A stretch of DNA of 6,042 bases from Pseudopedobacter saltans (lineage in GTDB: Bacteria > Bacteroidota > Bacteroidia > Chitinophagales > Chitinophagaceae), in assembly GCA_003241175.1 (NCBI GenBank), contig QFOI01000223.1, positions 1 to 6,042 on the forward strand, in the 5' to 3' direction. The notes beneath the pieces were generated by a model. It did not search any database. It worked only from the letters and a program-made list of their open reading frames with translations, and was not told the DNA's origin. Below, piece after piece: positions 1-5,659 of the stretch; position 1 is the stretch's first letter, and each line of letters starts with the position of its first letter. The position numbers and the translations under genes were made by a program.

Positions 1-1
1 T

Positions 2-838
2 TTACCTAATGATTACAATAAGCAGTATAGTGATAGTACGATGATGTTTGCATTCTACAATCAGGTATTGCATATTACTGATTCTACCTCACCGGGAAGG
101 TTGGTGCTTTATGCCTACCAGCAAGCTCCGGAAGAAGAGAAAAAAAATGAAAATTCTAATGGAGAAGAAAGTGGCCACAAAAAGAAAAAGAAAAACGACA
201 AACCTCAACCCTTGAAGATGTCCAGTACTTTGGACAATGGAATGCAGGATTTGTTGACTCCTTTTTATTTTAGTTTTGACAGACCTTTAAGTAAATTTGA
301 TACATCCAAAATCGTATTGGTGGATACGTTGTATCATCGTGTTTCAGGTTACAAAATACGGCCTGATAGTTCTGATACGACTTATTCCAAATTTGTATTG
401 GAATATCCATGGAAAGAGGAGCAATATTTCAAACTCATCGTGGATACATTGGCAGCCATTGACTCCAATCAAGTATGGATGGCCAAGATTGATACGCTCG
501 ATTTTAAAACAAAAGAAGAGGCTGCCTATGCAGGGATTAGGATACGTATTCCGGACGTTGACCTAAGTAAAAATCCTGTCATGCAATTTTTCAAAAATGG
601 GAAAGAGACGGATTCTATCCCTCTCAATGACAACAAAGAAGTCATTCGTAAATTGTTTTATCCGGGAGAATACGAATTGAAAATTTTGTATGATCTTAAT
701 AAAAATGGAAAATGGGATCCGGGAGATTATGACAAGAAATTGCAACCGGAAATCGTTGAACGTATCAGACAAAAATTTAATTTTAAGGCCAATTGGGATA
801 ATGAACCGGAGATATTCCTACATGGTCAACCCAAATAA
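2..838 (+). CDS. Ig-like domain surface/lipoprotein family, C-terminal part (5' truncated)
   Basis: The reading frame is open from base 2 with no start needed, so the gene begins before the window; 278 residues are visible (numbered here from base 2). The ATG at 41 is internal, because the frame continues upstream without a stop. Visible parts are a short beta-rich stretch (1-40), a very charged Lys/Glu-rich linker (about 43-72, with runs of E and K) and a beta-rich C-terminal region. Near the end, D-L-N-K-N-G-K-W-D-P-G-D-Y (231-243) resembles a DxNxNGxxDxGD calcium-binding-type loop and is followed by a N-W-D-N-E motif. This architecture recalls the Bacteroidota 'Ig-like domain-containing' cell-envelope proteins, whose N-terminus carries a lipoprotein signal and a Big_5-type Ig domain. 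Those parts would lie outside the window, so export is inferred from the family. A biochemical role is not known. The gene stops 28 nt before recR and is probably co-transcribed with it. Confidence 0.8.
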   Translation, partial: LPNDYNKQYSDSTMMFAFYNQVLHITDSTSPGRLVLYAYQQAPEEEKKNENSNGEESGHKKKKKNDKPQPLKMSSTLDNGMQDLLTPFYFSFDRPLSKFDTSKIVLVDTLYHRVSGYKIRPDSSDTTYSKFVLEYPWKEEQYFKLIVDTLAAIDSNQVWMAKIDTLDFKTKEEAAYAGIRIRIPDVDLSKNPVMQFFKNGKETDSIPLNDNKEVIRKLFYPGEYELKILYDLNKNGKWDPGDYDKKLQPEIVERIRQKFNFKANWDNEPEIFLHGQPK

Positions 839-866
839 GAAGTAGTAAGAAACAGAGGAGAAAATT

Positions 867-1484
867 ATGATGCAGTTACCATCCACATTGTTGGAAAATG
901 CAGTAACGGAATTTGCAAAGCTGCCTGGTATAGGCAAGAAAACGGCTTTGCGTTTGGTGCTTCATCTTTTGAAGGAAGAGGAAGAGGATGTAAAAAGATT
1001 TAGTCAAGCAATAGAACGCATGCGCTCTGAAACGCATTTTTGCAAAGAATGTTTCAATGTCAGCGATCGCGATACTTGTGCAATATGTGCTAACAAAGCA
1101 CGCAATCATCATGTCATCTGTGTAGTAGAAAATATCAGAGATGTGATCGCTGTCGAGAATACGCAGCAGTTCAACGGCGTTTACCATGTTCTTGGTGGCG
1201 TGATTTCTCCTTTGGATGGTATTGGACCTGATCAGTTGCATATTGACGAGTTGATTGAACGTGTGCAGAAAAATGAGGTGGAAGAGTTGATTTTTGCCTT
1301 GAATCCCAATATTCAAGGAGATACGACCATCTTTTACATTCAGAGAAAACTAAAGGATATGGCGTGCAAAGTGACGACTATTTCTCGCGGTATAGCTTTT
1401 GGTGGAGAGTTGGAATATGCGGATGAAATGACCTTAGGCAGAAGTCTTGCCAATAGGTTGCCTGTGGAAAACTATGTGAAATAA
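867..1484 (+). CDS. recR: Recombination mediator protein RecR
   Basis: RecR is a cytoplasmic DNA-repair protein that acts with RecO (and RecF) to load RecA onto SSB-coated single-stranded DNA at gaps. The 205 residues match the family length of about 200. In order the protein shows a helix-hairpin-helix DNA-binding segment (F-A-K-L-P-G-I-G-K-K-T-A, about 16-27), a four-cysteine zinc finger (C59-x2-C62-x8-C71-x2-C74) and a Toprim domain (about 82-178) with V-V-E-N (86-89), D92 and the N-P-N-I-Q-G-D-T-T segment (146-154). It ends with the conserved G-G-E-L-E-Y-A-D-E-x-T-L-G-R-S signature (179-193). Two ATG codons lie in tandem at 867 and 870. An AGAGGAG sequence at 854-860 is a strong Shine-Dalgarno for this phylum; it sits 6 nt before the first ATG and 9 nt before the second, so it does not separate them, and the first is used here. 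The gene follows the Ig-like gene by 28 nt. A palindromic repeat begins 2 nt after its stop. Confidence 0.97.
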   Translation: MMQLPSTLLENAVTEFAKLPGIGKKTALRLVLHLLKEEEEDVKRFSQAIERMRSETHFCKECFNVSDRDTCAICANKARNHHVICVVENIRDVIAVENTQQFNGVYHVLGGVISPLDGIGPDQLHIDELIERVQKNEVEELIFALNPNIQGDTTIFYIQRKLKDMACKVTTISRGIAFGGELEYADEMTLGRSLANRLPVENYVK

Positions 1485-1486
1485 AG

Positions 1487-1577
1487 TAACCTCACCTAAA
1501 TCCTCTCCTAATGAAGAGGACTTTGAATCTACTGTTTATTGCCCTTCTCCTTAAGGAGAAGGGTTGGGATGAGGTTA
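1487..1577 (+). repeat. Palindromic intergenic repeat, copy 1 (after recR)
   Basis: This 91-bp element fills most of the space between recR and the next gene. Its ends are inverted repeats (TAACCTCA at 1487-1494 and TGAGGTTA at 1570-1577). It contains two internal hairpins. One is a 6-bp stem at 1501-1506/1515-1520. The other is a perfect palindrome with 11-nt arms at 1542-1552/1553-1563 (arm CCCTTCTCCTT). A second copy lies at 4299-4390 on the other strand. The first 22 nt are identical between copies, the last 33-35 nt differ only in the 2-nt loop and one G, and the middle is diverged. There is no open frame of note. It resembles the REP/MITE-like intergenic repeats with CCTCACC and CCCTTCTCC motifs that I recall from Bacteroidota genomes; that comparison is from memory. 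The hairpin has no T-tract after it, so it is not a classic intrinsic terminator. Confidence 0.88.
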
Positions 1578-1594
1578 GATATCATTTTGAAATG

Positions 1595-1602
1595 TACTTT
1601 TG
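1595..1602 (+). promoter_or_regulatory. Putative Bacteroidota -7 promoter box for the membrane-protein gene
   Basis: TACTTTTG fits the Bacteroidota sigma-ABfr -7 consensus TAnnTTTG exactly. It lies 21 nt before the ATG at 1624 and 17 nt after the end of the repeat. No good TTTG-type -33 box is seen 19-21 nt upstream, where the sequence is the repeat's right end, so the call rests on the -7 box alone. Confidence 0.4.
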
Positions 1603-1623
1603 CTCTATTCAAATCCTTAAAAA

Positions 1624-2073
1624 ATGAAAAATTACAAAATACTGATTTGCTTACAGTTGGTGCTTTCGATAATATCTGGCGTATTGGTTTCCAAAATGTC
1701 TTTTCTTGGGCGACTGGGTATTAACATTGTCTACAAAGAATATACCTTGTTTAAGACTTGGTGGAAGACTGCGATCGTGATGGCGATAATACAAGTCCTA
1801 TTGACATTGATACAGCAATACATGGGGCAAAAACAACCTGCCAATAAAGCAAAAATGTTCAGTGCTATTTTGTTGGTAGTAGCTATTGCCGGGTTGTATG
1901 GAACCTACAATGATTTCACCACGACCTTTTCTCATAAGATACTAAAGGAAAAATTTCATTTGGGCTTTTATCTGTTTTGGTTGACTTGGATCATCGGTAA
2001 TCTATATTTTCTTTTTTACAGACCTAAGGATGAACTGCCTCCTTTACAGGATTTGAGTAGTAAGCAACTATAA
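1624..2073 (+). CDS. Small four-helix integral membrane protein, function unknown
   Basis: I do not recognise this 149-residue protein. It has four hydrophobic segments long enough to span the membrane: about 6-23, 47-66, 79-95 and 112-132. A basic and polar loop lies between the second and third segments (residues 67-77), and the C-terminal tail (133-149) is short and polar. The N-terminus (M-K-N-Y-K) followed by the first hydrophobic stretch could be read as a signal peptide, but there is no clear cleavage site, so a membrane anchor is more likely. No catalytic motif, metal site or lipobox is visible. The start at 1624 is the first ATG of the frame, follows an A-rich stretch without a clear Shine-Dalgarno, and leaves the first helix intact. 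The gene has its own promoter-like box at 1595-1602, stands 139 nt from recR, and converges on recG with a 58-nt gap. Composition is similar to its neighbours, with no sign of transfer. Confidence 0.8.
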   Translation: MKNYKILICLQLVLSIISGVLVSKMSFLGRLGINIVYKEYTLFKTWWKTAIVMAIIQVLLTLIQQYMGQKQPANKAKMFSAILLVVAIAGLYGTYNDFTTTFSHKILKEKFHLGFYLFWLTWIIGNLYFLFYRPKDELPPLQDLSSKQL

Positions 2074-2086
2074 AAATGCCGCTTTA

Positions 2087-2109
2087 ACTATATCTTTCTT
2101 GGATATAGT
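2087..2109. terminator. Possible bidirectional terminator hairpin between convergent genes
   Basis: A perfect 8-bp inverted repeat (ACTATATC at 2087-2094, GATATAGT at 2102-2109) with a 7-nt loop lies in the 58-nt gap between the stop of the membrane-protein gene and the stop of recG. The position suits a shared terminator. The stem is AT-rich and neither side has a long T-tract, so it would be weak. Confidence 0.4.
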
Positions 2110-2131
2110 CCTCAATGTGAGATTGGTGTTT

Positions 2132-4246
2132 TTAAGATATTTTACTCCAAGCTGTTTTTCCTTTTTGGCTCATGAGGTATTGTTTCAATACAGAATGTTG
2201 AACGAGATCCAATTTTTCGTCCTCGGTGGTTATTTTATCTGCGTAAAACTTGGCGGCTTCCAATATAGGTTTGTCATCCACAATGCTAGCAATCTTGAAA
2301 TTTAAAGCACCACTTTGTCGCGTGCCTTCGATATCGCCAGGGCCCCGTAATTCTAGGTCTTTTTCTGCAATTTTGAAACCGTCATTAGTGGCACACATGA
2401 TCTTGACACGTTCACGAGCATCATTGCTCAGTTTGCTTCCCGTTATTAAAATACAATAACTTTTTTCACTGCCACGACCAACACGACCACGCAATTGATG
2501 CAATTGAGAAAGCCCAAATTTTTCGGTACTTTCAATTGCCATCACACTTGCATTTGGAACATTGACGCCAACTTCGATAACGGTAGTACTCACCATTATC
2601 TGCGTATTGCCTTGTACAAAGCGTTGCATATTGATGCTTTTTTCTTCGGCGGTTTGCCGTCCGTGTACCATCGAAATCAAGTATTTCGGTTCAGGAAAAT
2701 AGCTCTTCACTTGCTCATATCCTTGCATGAGGTCCTCATAACTTAGTTTTTCACTTTCCTCAATTAAGGGATAGATAATGTAAGCTTGACGACCAAGTTT
2801 GATTTCCGACTTGATAAAATCCATAACGCTTGCCCGTTGCATTTCATTACGGTGAACAGTCAATATAGGTTTGCGTCCTGGAGGTAGTTCGTCAATGACA
2901 CTATAGTCCAAATCGCCATAAGCTGTCATCGCCAAAGTTCTCGGTATTGGAGTGGCTGTCATGACAAGAATATGTGGCGGTAGGCTATTTTTTTTCCAAA
3001 GTTTGGCGCGTTGTGCCACGCCAAATTTGTGTTGTTCATCTACGACAGCTAATCCTATATTTTTGAATTGTACTTTATCTTCGATAATAGCATGCGTGCC
3101 AACTAGGAGATGTATGTTTCCATTTTCTAGTTCGGCCAAAATTTCTCTACGCTCTTTAATCTTTGTACTTCCCGTTAGGATACGAATGTTGATAGGCAAA
3201 TCCTTAAGCAGTTCACTTAATCCTTGAAAGTGTTGACGAGCCAATATTTCGGTTGGTGCCATCAAGCAGCTTTGGAAACCATTGTCCGCTGCTAATATCA
3301 TGGACAAAAGTGCAACTATAGTCTTTCCGCTTCCTACGTCACCCTGAACCAAACGATTCATCTGAAAACCTTTTCCGGTGTCTTGACGGATTTCTTTCAA
3401 TACACGTTTCTGCGCATTGGTCAATTCAAAAGGAAGATATTGTTCGTAAAATGTATTGAACAGTTCACCTACTTTTTCAAATACAAAACCTTTACTGTTT
3501 CGATGTCTTTGAATACGAATCAACGCTAATCTAAGCTGCGCCAAAAAGAGTTCTTCAAATTTCAGGCGACGTAAAGCTGCTTGATAGTCTGCTTCGTTTT
3601 TTGGGAAATGTATGGCGACAAATGCTTGGAATCTCGGCATCAAACGTAACTCGGAAAGAAGATATTCAGGAAGGTTTTCCGGAATATCCGTTTCTTTCAA
3701 CTGAACGAATAGTGCTTCCATTATTTTGGAAAGCAACTTGCTGTTGATTCCTCTTGCTTTTAGTTTTTCGGTAGAAGGATAGATTGGTTCAAGATATTGT
3801 TTCGCCTGAGGTTGAGTGATCGTTGTTTCTATTTCGGGATGAGAGATTTGAGGTTTTCCATTGAAAAAAGAAACCTTTCCGAACGCGACAATACGTGCGC
3901 CAACTGTGACAGATTTTTGTATCCAGTTGATACCTTGAAACCACACCAATTCGATCTCACCTGTGCCGTCCGAAAGATAAGCGACCAGACGCTTGCTACG
4001 TCGTTCCCCAATAATATCGGACTGCGTTATTTTTCCGGCTACTTGTATGTATTCACTTTGAAAATTAATTTGGTTGATCGGGTCTATTCTCGTTCGGTCA
4101 ATATGGCGCAAAGGAAAATAAGTCAATAGATCCCTAAATGTAAACAACTGTATTTCCTTGCGTAGCATATCGCCACGCAAAGGACCAACCCCCTTTAAGT
4201 ATTCGATAGGAGTGTCCAAAATACCTCTATGTTCCATTTCCGCCAT
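2132..4246 (-). CDS. recG: ATP-dependent DNA helicase RecG
   Basis: RecG is a cytoplasmic superfamily 2 helicase that binds branched DNA and reverses stalled replication forks or migrates Holliday junctions. Numbered from the ATG at 4246 the protein has 704 residues, within the usual 680-710. The N-terminus has L-K-G-V-G-P-L-R (about 17-24), then the OB-fold wedge domain (about 65-140). The helicase core has a Q-type motif (L-T-N-A-Q-K-R, 275-281), Walker A G-D-V-G-S-G-K-T (302-309), motif II D-E-Q-H (403-406), motif III T-A-T-P (430-433) and motif VI Q-L-R-G-R-V-G-R (584-591). The C-terminal translocation segment (D-L-E-L-R-G-P-G-D, 630-638, then G-T-R-Q-S-G) is intact. The frame stays open to an ATG at 4312, but those extra 22 codons run through a hairpin and into the intergenic repeat and have no RecG character, so 4246 (or the ATG at 4237, 701 aa) is preferred. 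It lies 141 nt downstream of purK in the same direction. Confidence 0.96.
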   Translation of the reverse strand: MAEMEHRGILDTPIEYLKGVGPLRGDMLRKEIQLFTFRDLLTYFPLRHIDRTRIDPINQINFQSEYIQVAGKITQSDIIGERRSKRLVAYLSDGTGEIELVWFQGINWIQKSVTVGARIVAFGKVSFFNGKPQISHPEIETTITQPQAKQYLEPIYPSTEKLKARGINSKLLSKIMEALFVQLKETDIPENLPEYLLSELRLMPRFQAFVAIHFPKNEADYQAALRRLKFEELFLAQLRLALIRIQRHRNSKGFVFEKVGELFNTFYEQYLPFELTNAQKRVLKEIRQDTGKGFQMNRLVQGDVGSGKTIVALLSMILAADNGFQSCLMAPTEILARQHFQGLSELLKDLPINIRILTGSTKIKERREILAELENGNIHLLVGTHAIIEDKVQFKNIGLAVVDEQHKFGVAQRAKLWKKNSLPPHILVMTATPIPRTLAMTAYGDLDYSVIDELPPGRKPILTVHRNEMQRASVMDFIKSEIKLGRQAYIIYPLIEESEKLSYEDLMQGYEQVKSYFPEPKYLISMVHGRQTAEEKSINMQRFVQGNTQIMVSTTVIEVGVNVPNASVMAIESTEKFGLSQLHQLRGRVGRGSEKSYCILITGSKLSNDARERVKIMCATNDGFKIAEKDLELRGPGDIEGTRQSGALNFKIASIVDDKPILEAAKFYADKITTEDEKLDLVQHSVLKQYLMSQKGKTAWSKIS

Positions 4247-4261
4247 TGCCTGCAAAATAAG

Positions 4262-4288
4262 AAAGGATTTCCTAATGGGAAATCCTTT
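4262..4288. other. Perfect 11-bp inverted repeat in the recG leader
   Basis: AAAGGATTTCC (4262-4272) and GGAAATCCTTT (4278-4288) are exact reverse complements around a 5-nt loop. On the recG strand the hairpin would end 15 nt before the ATG at 4246 and is followed by TCTTATTTT. On the plus strand it is followed by TATTAAAA. It could be an intrinsic terminator or attenuator between purK and recG, or an operator. The T-rich side and position permit a terminator, but the stem is AT-rich and nothing else decides between these options. Confidence 0.5.
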
Positions 4289-4298
4289 TATTAAAACC

Positions 4299-4390
4299 AA
4301 CCTCATCCCCAACCCTTCTCCTACAGGAGAAGGGCTATGTTAGCATTGTTGTAAAGTCTCCTCCTTTGGGAGAGGATTTAGGTGAGGTTA
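4299..4390 (-). repeat. Palindromic intergenic repeat, copy 2 (between purK and recG)
   Basis: This is the second copy of the element at 1487-1577, in reverse complement. The minus-strand end at 4390 starts with TAACCTCACC, and its first 22 nt (4369-4390) are identical to copy 1. The hairpin near the other end has 10-nt arms (CCCTTCTCCT at 4313-4322, AGGAGAAGGG at 4325-4334) with a 2-nt loop. The central 34 nt differ from copy 1. The terminal TAA (4388-4390) is the stop codon of purK. No target-site duplication is evident at either copy. It is non-coding; the ATG at 4312 inside it only makes the recG frame look longer. Confidence 0.88.
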
Positions 4391-5509
4391 AGAAACTATT
4401 TTCAATGCTTGTTTTACCTGCTTTGCGCGAAAAGTCAATTCCGGATAATCATCGCTCAATATAGTGACGTGTCCCATTTTACGACCTGGTTTCGTTGTTT
4501 CTTTTCCGTACAGGTGAACAAAAACATTGGACATTTTCATCACTTCATCCAAACCTTCATATTTAGCGGGACCAGAAAAGCCTTCCGCTCCGAGAAGATT
4601 CACGATGGATGAGGCTTTTATTGGTGCGGTATTACCTAACGGCAATTGTAACAAAATACGCCAAAGCATATCAAATTGACTGCAATAATTGGCCTCAATG
4701 GTATGGTGTCCACTATTGTGCACACGTGGTGCTGTTTCATTTACCCAAACATTATTGTTCGTATCCAAAAACATCTCCACGGCAAATAGTCCCGGACTTT
4801 TAAATTCCAATGCGACTTTGCGTGCAATAGCTTCCGCTCTCCATTCGATATCCTTTACAAGCCTTGCTGGGCTGATCTGATAATCCAAAAGATTAAGATG
4901 TGGATCAAAAACCATTTCGGCAGGAGGAAAAATGGCGACTTCTTTTTTGTCAGAAACGGCAACCGTGATGGCTATTTCTTTAGCAATTTGTACCTCTTTT
5001 TCCAATACGGAAGGTGCGTCAAAACCTTTATGGATGTCATTTGCATTTTCTATTACTTGTACGCCTTTACCATCATATCCACCTTCTCCGATTTTGTGTA
5101 CTGCAGGAAGGAAGTCAATATGTTTTTTGAGTTCTGAAAGATCCTGTGTTACGACGTATTGCGGTGACGGAATAGCGTTTTCTTTATAGAATTCTTTTTG
5201 GAAAATTTTGTTTTTGATAGTTCTTAATGCGGAACTGTGGGGATATACCCTTACACCTTCTTTTTCCAATGCTTCGAGGGCATCAATATTGACAGATTCA
5301 ATCTCTATTGTAATAGCATCTAAGTTTTTACCAAAATTGTAGACTGCATCGTAATCTTTAATGTCTCCCTTGACAAAATGTGTGCAAAGGTGAGCAGATG
5401 GACAGTTTTCGTCATTTTCCAATATATATGTCTCAACGACATAATTAGCAGCAGCCTGTAGCAGCATTCTACCTAATTGGCCGCCACCCAAAATTCCTAT
5501 TTTTTGCAT
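4388..5509 (-). CDS. purK: 5-(carboxyamino)imidazole ribonucleotide synthase PurK
   Basis: PurK is a cytosolic ATP-grasp enzyme that converts AIR, bicarbonate and ATP to N5-CAIR, which PurE then rearranges to CAIR in de novo purine synthesis. The 373 residues compare with about 355 in E. coli. The N-terminus has the glycine-rich loop G-I-L-G-G-G-Q-L-G-R-M-L (5-16). The ATP-grasp domain shows the glycine-rich flap K-I-G-E-G-G-Y-D-G-K-G-V (139-150). It also has F-A-V-E-M-F with likely Mg ligand E245, and the hallmark N-E-T-A-P-R-V-H-N-S-G-H-H-T (257-270) with likely Mg ligand E258. The C-terminal domain ends with K-P-G-R-K-M-G-H-V-T (340-349). The ATG at 5509 places the loop at residue 5 as usual; only a weak Shine-Dalgarno is seen. 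purE, often adjacent, is not in the window. The last codons K-I-V-S run straight into a TAA belonging to the repeat at 4299-4390. recG follows in the same direction. Confidence 0.96.
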   Translation of the reverse strand: MQKIGILGGGQLGRMLLQAAANYVVETYILENDENCPSAHLCTHFVKGDIKDYDAVYNFGKNLDAITIEIESVNIDALEALEKEGVRVYPHSSALRTIKNKIFQKEFYKENAIPSPQYVVTQDLSELKKHIDFLPAVHKIGEGGYDGKGVQVIENANDIHKGFDAPSVLEKEVQIAKEIAITVAVSDKKEVAIFPPAEMVFDPHLNLLDYQISPARLVKDIEWRAEAIARKVALEFKSPGLFAVEMFLDTNNNVWVNETAPRVHNSGHHTIEANYCSQFDMLWRILLQLPLGNTAPIKASSIVNLLGAEGFSGPAKYEGLDEVMKMSNVFVHLYGKETTKPGRKMGHVTILSDDYPELTFRAKQVKQALKIVS

Positions 5510-5529
5510 AATTGTATATGAAATGTCGG

Positions 5530-5537
5530 CAAAGGTA
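5530..5537 (-). promoter_or_regulatory. Putative Bacteroidota -7 promoter box for purK
   Basis: The minus strand reads TACCTTTG here, an exact fit to TAnnTTTG. It ends 20 nt before the purK ATG, which would give a leader of roughly 12-15 nt. A TTTG-type -33 box at 19-21 nt spacing is not seen. No purine-repressor-like operator or riboswitch fold was recognised in the 150-nt divergent region. Confidence 0.42.
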
Positions 5538-5612
5538 ATCCAAATATGGTTTTTACTTTCTTAAAAAAACGGCAAAATTGAAAGACCGATGATGATTTTC
5601 TACCAATTGCAG

Positions 5613-5620
5613 TATTTTTG
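5613..5620 (+). promoter_or_regulatory. Putative Bacteroidota -7 promoter box for the L,D-transpeptidase gene
   Basis: TATTTTTG fits TAnnTTTG exactly and lies 39 nt before the ATG at 5660, facing away from purK. The -33 element is not clear. The T-run makes a chance match more likely here than at the other two boxes. Confidence 0.35.
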
Positions 5621-5659
5621 GGTTAAATGATTCAATTTCGGTTAAAAAAGAATGGATTA

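Noticed and set aside
876..1316. 146-codon open frame antisense to recR
   Set aside because: It lies wholly inside recR on the opposite strand, is Cys/Phe/Ile-rich as expected for a shadow, and has no family resemblance or ribosome site.
1542..1563. Palindrome after recR as an intrinsic terminator
   Set aside because: The stem is strong, but it is followed by TTGGGATGAGG rather than a T-tract, and the same hairpin recurs as part of the repeat, so it is treated as repeat structure.
1539..1724. 61-codon open frame starting inside repeat copy 1
   Set aside because: It begins in the palindrome and overlaps the membrane-protein gene in another frame; the product is not protein-like beyond translated repeat.
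1487..4390. Inverted repeats bounding a composite transposon carrying the membrane protein and recG
   Set aside because: There is no transposase, no target duplications were seen, recG is a core gene, and the composition is like the flanks; two copies of a dispersed intergenic repeat explain it better.
4898..5189. Two overlapping plus-strand open frames inside purK
   Set aside because: purK is clearly coding on the minus strand here with intact ATP-grasp motifs; these are shadows.
5510..5659. Riboswitch or purine operator in the divergent purK region
   Set aside because: Purine control was considered because of purK, but no conserved aptamer core or clear operator palindrome is visible; only promoter-like boxes could be supported.
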